Below are positions 16,992-25,091 of a stretch of 44,552 nucleotides of DNA, in pieces. The position numbers and the translations under genes are program-made. The DNA is taken from positions 1-44,552 of the forward strand of contig JAFSDS010000004.1 in NCBI GenBank assembly GCA_017436125.1. Reading direction: 5' to 3'. How positions within the stretch are numbered: position 1 is the first letter of the stretch; the number at the start of each line of letters is the position of its first letter. Origin of the DNA: Oscillospiraceae bacterium (lineage in GTDB: Bacteria > Bacillota > Clostridia > Oscillospirales > Ruminococcaceae). The notes under the pieces are model-generated. The model did no database searches. It was not told the DNA's origin and saw only the letters and a list, made by a program, of their open reading frames with translations.

Positions 16992-17736
16992 TGTTTTCAC
17001 CGTCCTTATCACGATATACGCCGAGAGGATAATAGGGGATCATTTTTTCGTCGATCCATTCAAGAGCTTTTTGCGGAGTCATGCCCCAGTTTGTCGGGCA
17101 GGAGGAAAGGACCTCAACAAGGGAAAATCCTTTTCCGTCGATCTGATTCTGGAAAGCTTTTTTGATAGCTTTTTTTGCGTTGCGAACATTTTTTACGTTG
17201 TTGACGGTAACGCGTTCAAGATATGCGGGACCGTCAAGCTCACTGAGAAGTTCGCAAACGCGGATGGGGAAGCCCTGGGTTTCGGTGTTTCTTCCGTAAG
17301 GAGAAGTCTGGGTGACCTGTCCGGGAAGGGAGGTGGGAGCCATCTGGCCGCCGGTCATGCCGTAAATTGCGTTATTGATAAAGATGATGGTGATATTTTC
17401 GCCTCTTGCGGCGGAATGAACGGTTTCACACATACCGATGGAAGCAAGGTCGCCGTCGCCCTGATATGTAAATACGATTTTGCTCGGGTCGGAACGTTTT
17501 ACGCCGGTTGCAACAGCCGGAGCTCTTCCGTGTGCAGCTTCGACCATATCAACGGTAAAGTAATCATAGGCCATAACGGAGCAGCCTACGGGTGCGATAC
17601 CAATGGTTCTGCCTTCGATTCCAAGTTCATCGATGACTTCCGCAACAAGGCGGTGAACTATACCGTGGGTGCAGCCGGGGCAATAATGAAGAACGGCATC
17701 GGTAAGTGCTTTCGGTTTTTCAAAAACAACTGCCAT
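16984..17736 (-). CDS. 2-oxoacid:ferredoxin oxidoreductase, beta (TPP-binding) subunit
   Basis: 250 residues. CPGCTHG near residue 19 and GDGDLASIG followed by NNAIYGMTGGQ form the thiamine diphosphate/Mg site. The AHGRAPAVATGVKR segment is typical of VOR/KOR beta subunits. The complex interconverts a 2-oxoacid plus CoA with acyl-CoA, CO2 and reduced ferredoxin. Only 2 bases separate it from the alpha-subunit stop. Context with ilvE favours branched-chain 2-oxoacids, but aryl 2-oxoacids or 2-oxoglutarate cannot be excluded from sequence alone. Confidence 0.9.
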   Translation of the reverse strand: MAVVFEKPKALTDAVLHYCPGCTHGIVHRLVAEVIDELGIEGRTIGIAPVGCSVMAYDYFTVDMVEAAHGRAPAVATGVKRSDPSKIVFTYQGDGDLASIGMCETVHSAARGENITIIFINNAIYGMTGGQMAPTSLPGQVTQTSPYGRNTETQGFPIRVCELLSELDGPAYLERVTVNNVKNVRNAKKAIKKAFQNQIDGKGFSLVEVLSSCPTNWGMTPQKALEWIDEKMIPYYPLGVYRDKDGENNG

Positions 17737-17738
17737 GA

Positions 17739-18806
17739 TTATTCCTCTCCTTTCTCTGCGGCTTCTTTAATGCTCGCAAGAATGTCGTCAACGGTGGTGA
17801 TCATGCCGCCGACTCTGGTGCAGCCGTAAACGGGCTTTTTGCAGCGGATTGCAAGTTCGATATCTTCTTTCATCTGGCCCATGTTAAGTTCAACGGAGAT
17901 GAAGGATTTAACTTTATCTGCAGCCGCAAGAAGGGGCTTTTTGGGGAAGGGCCAAAGGGTGATGGGGCGGATCATACCGACCTTGATGCCCTGTTTTCTT
18001 GCCTCAAGAATAGCATTGCGGGAAACACGGGCGGTGATTCCGCAGGAAACGATGCAGATATCCGCATCCTCCATCATGAATTCTTCCCAAAGGCATTCCT
18101 CTTCTTCAATTTTCTTATATCTTTCATAACGTTCAAGGTTGATATCCTCAAGTTTTTTCGGAGAAAGATAAAGGGAGTTTACGATATGGTGTTCGCGTTT
18201 GCATTCGGTTCCGGTAACGGCCCAGTCTTTCGGGGTGCTATCGATTTCAACAGGATCCGGAAGAACAACAGGTTCCATCATCTGGCCCATGGTGCCGTCT
18301 GCAAGAAGCATGCAGGGCATGCGGTATTTATCCGCAAGCTCAAAGCCCTTAAGGGTCATATCAGCCATTTCCTGAACAGAAGCGGGAGCAAGAACGATTA
18401 CGTGAAAGTCGCCGTGGCCGGGGCCGCGGGTCGCAAGAAAATAGTCGGACTGGGAAGGCTGGATTCCGCCAAGGCCGGGGCCGCCGCGCTGAACGTTGAC
18501 GATAAGAGCCGGAAGGTCGGAACCTGCAAGATAGGAGATACCTTCGCATTTAAGTGCAATACCGGGGCTTGAAGAGGAGGTCATGGCTCTTTTGCCGGTG
18601 GCGGCAACGCCGTAAACCATGTTTATAGCTGCGATCTCGCTTTCTGCCTGAAGAAAAACGCCGCCGATTTTGGGCATTTTTTTGGACATATAGGCCGCAA
18701 CTTCGGTTTGGGGAGTAATGGGATAGCCAAAATAATGGCGGCATCCCGCAAGGATAGCTGCTTCGGCAAGGGCTTCGTTACCCTTCATTAAAACTTTTTC
18801 CTGCAT
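17739..18806 (-). CDS. vorB: 2-oxoacid:ferredoxin oxidoreductase, alpha subunit (VorB type)
   Basis: 355 residues from the ATG at 18806, which has AAAGGAGG upstream; an in-frame start 24 bases earlier would overlap the ferredoxin gene. The pyrimidine-domain marks are GNEALAEAAILAGCRHYFGY, PITPQTEV, FLQAESEIAAI, SSSSPGIALK and QRGGPGLG. The C-terminal domain carries ITLWPFP and VELNMGQM. It matches the VorB/KorA subunit commonly named 3-methyl-2-oxobutanoate dehydrogenase subunit VorB. It acts in the cytoplasm with the neighbouring subunits. Confidence 0.88.
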   Translation of the reverse strand: MQEKVLMKGNEALAEAAILAGCRHYFGYPITPQTEVAAYMSKKMPKIGGVFLQAESEIAAINMVYGVAATGKRAMTSSSSPGIALKCEGISYLAGSDLPALIVNVQRGGPGLGGIQPSQSDYFLATRGPGHGDFHVIVLAPASVQEMADMTLKGFELADKYRMPCMLLADGTMGQMMEPVVLPDPVEIDSTPKDWAVTGTECKREHHIVNSLYLSPKKLEDINLERYERYKKIEEEECLWEEFMMEDADICIVSCGITARVSRNAILEARKQGIKVGMIRPITLWPFPKKPLLAAADKVKSFISVELNMGQMKEDIELAIRCKKPVYGCTRVGGMITTVDDILASIKEAAEKGEE

Positions 18807-18819
18807 GTTTCCGCCTCCT

Positions 18820-19032
18820 TTATTTTTCAACGGTGATTACGCAGTCCGGGCACATAGTTGCACAGAAAGCGCATCCGATGCATTTTTCGGGTTCAGTAAT
18901 TTCAACGGGAGAGTGGCCTTTCTGATTGAGCCTGTCTCTCGAAAGCTGGAGCAGATTTTTGGGGCAGGCGTTGACACAAAGTCCGCAGCCTTTGCAGATT
19001 TCTTCTTTGAATGTAAGTTTTGCCAAAATCAT
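18820..19032 (-). CDS. Ferredoxin (delta) subunit of the 2-oxoacid oxidoreductase
   Basis: 70 residues with two 4Fe-4S motifs: [13 protein letters not shown] near residues 13-25 and [13 protein letters not shown] near 51-63. It is the electron-relay subunit of four-subunit VOR/KOR enzymes and is the first VOR gene in the operon, 14 bases before the alpha subunit and 13 bases after the P-loop ATPase gene. Confidence 0.92.
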   Translation of the reverse strand: MILAKLTFKEEICKGCGLCVNACPKNLLQLSRDRLNQKGHSPVEITEPEKCIGCAFCATMCPDCVITVEK

Positions 19033-19044
19033 TACACCTCCGTT

Positions 19045-19728
19045 TTATGTGTTCAAATGATAATATAGCTTCTGAAGAGAAAGAGGGAAAAGGTTTTTAG
19101 CTCTGTCTTTCAGTTCTTCATAAAGTTTTTCGTCACAGCAGGTCATCTTGACCGGTATTCCAAGAGCTTTTGAAACTTCATCGGCATAGCTGATGCTTGA
19201 AAGCACGTCTTCAGCAGTAGTTTCCGGTCCAAGGTTGGTGTTGTTTACTATTCCGGTGAACGGAAGTTTGCAGGCCGCAACCATTTCATCAACAACTTCA
19301 AGCGTATCCGGGACATTTCTTGTAAGAGGTCTTGCCTTGTTGACAACAAGAAGCATCTCATAATCATTCTCCTCGATAATCGAAGGAACGTATCTTCCGA
19401 GGGCAAGGGCACCGCGGTCGTCACCTCCGATATCAAGAACGCCGTATTCGCTTCGGCTGGCGATAAGTTCATAAACTTCTTTCGGCATTGCGGGAGCATC
19501 AACATTGCTGTTCGCAAACTGTGAGCATATAAGCTTTATTCCGTGCTCACGGAAAACTTCCTCGCTGTCAAGGGTGCGGAAATACGGGTTTACGATATCA
19601 AGGTCCGCAACCGTTACCGGTAAACCTTGCTCACGCAAAAGCAGCGCATAGTTTACGGCGATATTTGTTTTTCCGCTGCCGTAATGTCCGGCAAAAAGGG
19701 TAAGTCTTTTAAAATCCAGGGAAAACAC
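19045..19728 (-). CDS. P-loop ATPase of the MinD/CobQ-like group
   Basis: 227 residues. A Walker A motif GHYGSGKTN lies at about 14-22, DLDIVNPYF near 43-51, and a Walker B-like LDIGGDDRGALALG near 97-110. The later NKARPLTRN motif resembles nucleotide-binding proteins of the ParA/MinD superfamily. It sits between the ligase gene and the VOR subunits, so it is made with them. A role in assembling or regulating the VOR complex is inference only. Confidence 0.8.
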   Translation of the reverse strand: MFSLDFKRLTLFAGHYGSGKTNIAVNYALLLREQGLPVTVADLDIVNPYFRTLDSEEVFREHGIKLICSQFANSNVDAPAMPKEVYELIASRSEYGVLDIGGDDRGALALGRYVPSIIEENDYEMLLVVNKARPLTRNVPDTLEVVDEMVAACKLPFTGIVNNTNLGPETTAEDVLSSISYADEVSKALGIPVKMTCCDEKLYEELKDRAKNLFPLSLQKLYYHLNT

Positions 19729-19741
19729 CTCCCTTTAAATA

Positions 19742-22030
19742 TTAAAGTTTGCTTCTTATAATCTTTCCGCTTGTTGTTTTGGGAAGTTCTGTACGGAACT
19801 CAACAATTCTTGGATATTTATAAGGAGCAGTGTGGGTTTTTACGTAATTCTGAATCTCTTTTTTGAGTTCTTCGGTGGGTTCGGTGCCTTTGGTAAGAAC
19901 GATGCAGGCTTTTACAACCTGTCCGCGAACTTCATCCGGAGCAGCGCAAACGCCGCATTCAAGAACATAGGGGAGTTCCATAATGACGTTTTCGATCTCG
20001 AACGGTCCGATGCGGTAGCCGGAGGACTTGATAAGGTCATCCGCTCTGCCGACATACCAGAAGAATCCGTCCTCATCCTTCCATGCAAGGTCGCCGGTGT
20101 GATAGAATCCGTCGTGCCAGGTTTCTGCGGTTTTTTCAGGGCTTCCGTAATACTGATAGCTGAGTCCGCAGGGAAGGCCATGGCTGATATCAATGCAGAT
20201 TTCACCGGTATCGCCGGCTGCGACCTCGTTTCCGTCAGCATCAAGAAGATGAACCTTATAAAGAGGGGAAGGCTTGCCCATGGAACCTATCTTATGGCTG
20301 CCGCCGGAAAGGTTGCCGATGATAAGGCTGGATTCGCTCTGACCAAAGCCTTCCATTATCTGAAGGCCGGTTGCGTTTTCAAACTGGCGGAAAACTTCCG
20401 GGTTAAGTGCCTCGCCGGCAATGGATGCGTGCTTGATGGAAGAAAGGTCAAATCTGCTAAGATCCTGTTTTATCAGCATGCGGTACATGGTGGGCGGAGC
20501 GCAGAAAGTGGTGATATGGTATTTTTCAAACATCGGAAGGATCTTTTCAGCGTCAAAACGATCAAAGTCATAGACGAAGATAGGTGCTTCGCAGAGCCAT
20601 TGACCGTAAAGCTTGCCCCAAAGGGATTTTGCCCAGCCGGTGTCGGAAATAGTAAGATGAAGTCCCTCCGGATCAACACAGTGCCAGTATTTTGCGGTGA
20701 TGAAGTGTCCGAGGGGATATTTATAGTTGTGCGCGGCGATTTTCGGATATCCGGAAGTTCCGCTGGTAAAGAACATGAGCATCGGGTCGTTTCCGCAGGG
20801 AGTTTCTTCATTTCTGCGGAAGGAACTGGAGAACATGGTGTAGTCTTCGTCAAAATTGAACCATCCTTCGCGGCTTCCGTTAACAATGATCTTGGTGTTA
20901 AGGGAAGGGCTGTTTGCGGCGGCTCTGTCAACAGCTTCGGCGGTTTCACCGTCAGCAGTGCAGATAATTGCGCTGATTCCTGCGGAATTAAAGCGGTATT
21001 CAAAGTCGTGCTCAAGAAGCTGGTTGGTTGCCGGAATGGCGATGGCGCCTATTTTATGAAGCGCAAGGATCGCAAACCAGAACTGATAATGACGTTTAAG
21101 AACAAGCATAACTTTGTCGCCTTTGCGGATACCGAGGGATTTGAAATAGTTTGCAGCTCTTCCGGATTCTTTCTTGATATCCTGGAAAGTAAAGCGACGC
21201 TCGGTTCCGTCGTTGGAAACATGGAGCATTGCAAGTTTATCCGGCTGTTCTCTGCCAAGGGCATCAACAACGTCGTATGCAAAGTTGAAATGTTCTTCAC
21301 CTTTAAAAGAGATTTTGGTGCAAAGACCGTTATTATCTTTTTCGGTTGTGATGAATTTATTATAAACACGCTCGGTATCGTCGGAACGGTGGGGAGCGTT
21401 TGGCATGATCTGTGCCTTATGGGTAGAAGTTTCCTTCTGGGGAGTAAGTACTATGGCATAGAAGATACAGTCTTTTCCGCCAACGGCAACCATTCCGTGT
21501 GGGGTGCTGCTGTCAAAATAAATGCAATCGCCTTTGTTAAGGATTTCGGTATGTTCGCCAATCTGGATCTTCATGCTGCCTTCAACAACAAGGTCGCATT
21601 CCTGACCGTCATGGGTGGTAAGGGCGATATCGCTGTGTTCCGCTTCTTCGCTGTATTTATTAATAACGAAAAGCGGTTCGGAAATACGGTTGCGGAAGTC
21701 GGAAGCCATGTTGTAATAAACCATTCCGTGAGCCTGTTCGATTTTCTGGCCCTGACCCGCTCTTGTAACAGTGTATCCGCGAAGCTTAGGGCTCTGGCCT
21801 TCGATGATATCGGTGATATCAACGCCGAGGCTTAGGGCACAGCGATAGAGGAAAGCAAAGTTAAGGTCGCTTTCGCCGGATTCGCAAAGAATATATTCTT
21901 CTTCGGAAACGCCGGTGCGCATAGCCATTTCCGCTGTGGAAAGTCCGGTTATCTCGCGAAGAGCACGGATACGTTCCGCCATTTCGCGGATTTTAAATTC
22001 AAGTCCGGTGATATGTTTTTCAGAATGCAT
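19742..22030 (-). CDS. XRE-HTH + cupin + acyl-CoA synthetase fusion (copy 1)
   Basis: 762 residues from the ATG at 22030, which has GGAGGAC upstream; longer readings run back into the T-box terminator. Residues about 14-72 form an XRE-type helix-turn-helix (LREITGLSTAEMAMRTGVSEEEY). Residues about 115-198 form a cupin (H140, E144, H178 as possible metal ligands). Residues about 225-762 are an AMP-forming acyl-CoA synthetase close to the medium-chain ACSM group: FFTSGTSGYPKIA, GFGQSES, FYHTGDLAW, GRADDLIKSSGYRIGP, and the terminal TSGKIIRSK with the catalytic Lys. It probably activates a free carboxylic acid to acyl-CoA. HTH-cupin heads occur in known transcription factors, so self-regulation or DNA binding by an enzyme is possible. 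It is first gene of the ATPase-VOR-ilvE operon and lies behind a T-box. Confidence 0.88.
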   Translation of the reverse strand: MHSEKHITGLEFKIREMAERIRALREITGLSTAEMAMRTGVSEEEYILCESGESDLNFAFLYRCALSLGVDITDIIEGQSPKLRGYTVTRAGQGQKIEQAHGMVYYNMASDFRNRISEPLFVINKYSEEAEHSDIALTTHDGQECDLVVEGSMKIQIGEHTEILNKGDCIYFDSSTPHGMVAVGGKDCIFYAIVLTPQKETSTHKAQIMPNAPHRSDDTERVYNKFITTEKDNNGLCTKISFKGEEHFNFAYDVVDALGREQPDKLAMLHVSNDGTERRFTFQDIKKESGRAANYFKSLGIRKGDKVMLVLKRHYQFWFAILALHKIGAIAIPATNQLLEHDFEYRFNSAGISAIICTADGETAEAVDRAAANSPSLNTKIIVNGSREGWFNFDEDYTMFSSSFRRNEETPCGNDPMLMFFTSGTSGYPKIAAHNYKYPLGHFITAKYWHCVDPEGLHLTISDTGWAKSLWGKLYGQWLCEAPIFVYDFDRFDAEKILPMFEKYHITTFCAPPTMYRMLIKQDLSRFDLSSIKHASIAGEALNPEVFRQFENATGLQIMEGFGQSESSLIIGNLSGGSHKIGSMGKPSPLYKVHLLDADGNEVAAGDTGEICIDISHGLPCGLSYQYYGSPEKTAETWHDGFYHTGDLAWKDEDGFFWYVGRADDLIKSSGYRIGPFEIENVIMELPYVLECGVCAAPDEVRGQVVKACIVLTKGTEPTEELKKEIQNYVKTHTAPYKYPRIVEFRTELPKTTSGKIIRSKL

Positions 22031-22055
22031 AAATGTCCTCCGATTCTTTTGGGAA

Positions 22056-22346
22056 AAACAAAAAAGCCCGTCCCAAAGAAATGATTCTTTGAGACGAGCT
22101 GTTAAAAGCAACAAACCCGCGGTACCACTCAAATTGCGTTTGCTATTGCAAAACACCGCTCATCGGGCTCAATTAAGCCCTAAGCATTAACGCAGCTGAC
22201 ACGGAAGAGTTCTACTTGCGAAAGACGCTTTCTTCTCTTCGGCTCGGAAGCTACAGCATAAAACGCTCATCATCGGCTCGCATCATCCGCCGACTCTCTT
22301 AAGATGAGGAATGCATTATGCACTCTTCGTCACAGCCTTTTATAAT
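22056..22346 (-). promoter_or_regulatory. T-box riboswitch leader (copy 1)
   Basis: On the - strand the T-box sequence AATTTGAGTGGTACCGCGGG lies at 22135-22116. Stem I has GACGAAG, the AGAGAG motif and a GGATGATG apical region. The leader ends in a terminator (stem at 22066-22080 / 22085-22099, then TTTTTT). Known T-boxes read uncharged tRNA and then allow transcription. The specifier-loop segment on the 3' side of stem I reads about ATGAG-CGTTT-TATGC; GTT (Val) and TTT (Phe) are both possible. I cannot settle the codon by eye. Confidence 0.92.
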
Positions 22347-22352
22347 AAAAGA

Positions 22353-22381
22353 ATCATAACACTTGATTATTTTATTGTCAA
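22353..22381 (-). promoter_or_regulatory. Promoter of T-box leader 1
   Basis: TTGACA (22381-22376), 17-base spacer, TATGAT (22358-22353) on the - strand, followed by the T-box leader. Confidence 0.8.
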
Positions 22382-22428
22382 GCAAAAAAACAAAAATTTA
22401 TATGTTTTAAGCTATGCTGCTGCGGATA

Positions 22429-24690
22429 TCAGAGCTTGTTTCTCTGAATCTTTCCGCTGATGGTTTTGGGAAGCTCGGTGCGGAACTCAACGATTCTCGG
22501 ATATTTATAGGGTGCGGTATGGCTCTTTACATAATCCTGAATTTCTTTTTTGAGTTCTTCGGTGCCTTCGGTGCCTTTAACAAGGACTATGCAGGCTTTA
22601 ACGACCTGTCCGCGGACTTCATCCGGAGCGGCACAAACACCGCATTCGAGAACGTAGGGAAGTTCCATGATGACGTTTTCGATTTCAAACGGTCCGATGC
22701 GGTAGCCGGAGGACTTGATAACGTCATCAGCTCTGCCGACATACCAGAAGTATCCGTCTTCGTCGCGCCATGCAAGGTCGCCGGTATGATACATTCCGTC
22801 ATGCCATGCGGCATCGGTCTTTTCCTGATCTCTATGATATCCGAGGAAAAGTCCGCAGGGAACGGATTTGTCGGTACGAACAACGATTTCGCCGTTTTCA
22901 CCGGTGGGAACGGGATTTCCGTCGGCGTCAACAATGTCGATATCATATCCGGGTGTGGGTCTTCCCATGGAACCGGGTTTAAGAAGTCCGCCGGTAAGGT
23001 TCGCAAGGGTAAGGGTGGTTTCCGTCTGGCCAAAGCCCTCTGCAATGCGAAGACCGGTAGCTTTTTCAAACTGATAGAAAACCTCGGGGTTAAGCGCTTC
23101 GCCTGCGGTGGTTGCATGCTCAATGGAAGAAAGATCGTATTTTGAAAGATCCTGTTTGATCAGCATGCGGTACATGGTGGGCGGTGCGCAGAAGGTGGTG
23201 ATATGATATTTTGCAAACATCGGAAGGATCTTCGATGCGTCAAATCTGTCAAAGTCATAGGTGAATACGGCACTTTCACAGAGCCACTGTCCGTAAAGCT
23301 TGCCCCAAAGAGCTTTTCCCCAGCCGGTATCGGAGATGGTGAAGTGAAGACCGTCCCTGCGTACCCAGTGCCAGTATTTTGCGGTAACATAATGGCCAAG
23401 GGGATATTTAAAGCTGTGGGTTGCGATTTTGGGATATCCGGTGGTGCCGGAAGTAAAGAACATAAGCATCGGATCGTCGCCGCAGGGAGTTTCTTCATTT
23501 CTGTGAAGGCGGCGGCTGAAAAGGGGATATTCGCTGCGGAAGTCATGCCATCCTTCTCTGGGATCACCGACGATGATCTTCGTGATAGGTTTATCATAAG
23601 CCTCACAGGCAAGTTCTGCCTGATGAGCAGTATCACCGACGGAGGTGCAGACTATTGCTTTTACGTCCGCGGCTTTATAGCGGTATTCAAAGTCATGCTG
23701 AAGAAGCTGATCCGTTGCGGGGATTACGATAGCGCCGATTTTATGAAGTCCGAGAATGGAGAACCAGAATTCAGCATGGCGTTTAAGAACAAGCATAACA
23801 GTATCACCCTTTTTGATGCCAAGGGAGGTAAAATAGTTTGCTGCCTGTGCGGATTTTTCCTTCATATCGCGGAAGGTATAGATGTTTTCTGTAAGATCGT
23901 TTGCAACATGTACCATTGCAACTTTATCCGGCTGCTGACGGCCAAGCTCATCGACTATATCGAATGCAAAGTTAAACTGGTCGGTATTGGTAAAATTGAG
24001 TTTTACCGGGTAACCGTTTTCGTCGGTTTCCGCCTTGACGAAGGAGTTTGCAATAAGGTCGTGTTCGTGAGTGGGCTTTTTTGGGATGATATAATCTGCC
24101 TTTTCGGGCTTTTTATCCGCCATTACCATTGCAAGGAAGGTGCAGTCCTCTCCGCCGACGGCAATCATTCCGTGAGGAGTGGAGGATTTATAGAAGATGC
24201 TGTCGCCTTCGTTAAGAATCTCAGTATGTTCACCGACCTGAACTTTAAGGGAACCTTTTATAACAAGGTCAAATTCCTGTCCGGCATGGGTTGCGGTATG
24301 AATTGGTTTATCCTGAAGATCCTCAGAATATTTATAAGTTACCCAGTAGGGTGCGCCAAGTTTTCTTTGGAACATAGGAGCAAGGTTCTGGATGCTGATG
24401 CCGTCCTCTTCTGCGGTAACAAGACCTTCACCTTTTCTGGTTACGGTATAATGAGAAAGGTTTGAAGCATGTCCCTCAAGAAGCTCGGTAAGCTCAAGGC
24501 CAAAGGCAAGGGCACATTTATGAAGGAAAGAGAAAGGAAGATCAACTTTTCCGCTCTCATAAATTCGATATGTTTCCTCCGAAACATCGGTGCGTTCAGC
24601 AAGCTGGGCGGGGGAGTAACCGACTATCTCACGCATTTCACGAATTCGCTGGGTGATCTCCATAAGTGATTGTTCTGTGAGTTTTTTCAT
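22429..24690 (-). CDS. XRE-HTH + cupin + acyl-CoA synthetase fusion (copy 2)
   Basis: 753 residues from the ATG at 24690; upstream in-frame codons lie in the T-box. It has the same domain order as copy 1. The XRE-HTH (REMREIVGYSPAQLAERTDVSEETY) is at about 18-55, followed by the cupin (THAGQEFDLVIKGSLK, then TPHGMIAVGG). The ACSM-like ligase has FFTSGTTGYPKIA, GFGQTET, MYHTGDLAW, GRADDVIKSSGYRIGP and a terminal SGKIQRNK. The ligase part is very close to copy 1 over long runs near the C terminus, while the N-terminal halves differ more. It has its own promoter and T-box and may be monocistronic, with possible read-through into the copy 1 leader. The pair looks like a duplication that has kept separate amino-acid control. 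Confidence 0.88.
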   Translation of the reverse strand: MKKLTEQSLMEITQRIREMREIVGYSPAQLAERTDVSEETYRIYESGKVDLPFSFLHKCALAFGLELTELLEGHASNLSHYTVTRKGEGLVTAEEDGISIQNLAPMFQRKLGAPYWVTYKYSEDLQDKPIHTATHAGQEFDLVIKGSLKVQVGEHTEILNEGDSIFYKSSTPHGMIAVGGEDCTFLAMVMADKKPEKADYIIPKKPTHEHDLIANSFVKAETDENGYPVKLNFTNTDQFNFAFDIVDELGRQQPDKVAMVHVANDLTENIYTFRDMKEKSAQAANYFTSLGIKKGDTVMLVLKRHAEFWFSILGLHKIGAIVIPATDQLLQHDFEYRYKAADVKAIVCTSVGDTAHQAELACEAYDKPITKIIVGDPREGWHDFRSEYPLFSRRLHRNEETPCGDDPMLMFFTSGTTGYPKIATHSFKYPLGHYVTAKYWHWVRRDGLHFTISDTGWGKALWGKLYGQWLCESAVFTYDFDRFDASKILPMFAKYHITTFCAPPTMYRMLIKQDLSKYDLSSIEHATTAGEALNPEVFYQFEKATGLRIAEGFGQTETTLTLANLTGGLLKPGSMGRPTPGYDIDIVDADGNPVPTGENGEIVVRTDKSVPCGLFLGYHRDQEKTDAAWHDGMYHTGDLAWRDEDGYFWYVGRADDVIKSSGYRIGPFEIENVIMELPYVLECGVCAAPDEVRGQVVKACIVLVKGTEGTEELKKEIQDYVKSHTAPYKYPRIVEFRTELPKTISGKIQRNKL

Positions 24691-24739
24691 AAAAGTCCTG
24701 TCCTTTCCGGCCGAAAAAATCGGTCTGCTATAAAAAATA

Positions 24740-25020
24740 AAACCCGTCCCAAGAAAAAATCTTGAGACGGGTAAAAATACAAAATCTTTATCCGCGGTAC
24801 CACTCAAATTGCAGTTGATACTGCCGCCTTCAGGCTCCAGCAAGCCCTATCCCTTAACGCGGGCAAACGGGGAACGTCTACTGAGTAAAAAAACAACCTT
24901 TCGGGCTCCCGGCTCAGAAGTGATAAGTCAATGGTCCAGCGCCCGCCGGTTTACACCAGCCACCGGCTCTCTTTGCGTCCGCAGTTCCGACCGTCTTCGT
25001 CAAAGCCTTTAACAATATAC
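24740..25020 (-). promoter_or_regulatory. T-box riboswitch leader (copy 2)
   Basis: On the - strand the sequence AATTTGAGTGGTACCGCGG lies at 24810-24792, identical over 19 bases to the copy 1 leader. Stem I has GACGAAG, AGAGAG and the apical GGTGGCTGGTG. The terminator stem is ACCCGTCTCAAG / CTTGGGACGGGT (24772-24742), then T-rich. The specifier-loop area reads about GCG-CTG-GACC, so CTG (Leu) or TGG (Trp) are candidates. This differs from copy 1, so the two leaders may sense different tRNAs. Confidence 0.92.
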
Positions 25021-25025
25021 AAAAT

Positions 25026-25054
25026 ACTTTATCACTTTTGTATTATAATGTCAA
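25026..25054 (-). promoter_or_regulatory. Promoter of T-box leader 2
   Basis: TTGACA (25054-25049), 17-base spacer, TAAAGT (25031-25026) on the - strand. Confidence 0.65.
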
Positions 25055-25091
25055 TAAAAATAATACGAAAAAATGATAAAAAATTCACTTT

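Noticed and set aside
19832-21835. 667-codon + strand open frame opposite the first ligase
   Set aside because: The - strand shows complete ligase motifs, and the + reading has no recognisable domain; similar shadows occur opposite the second ligase and the LeuA-like gene.
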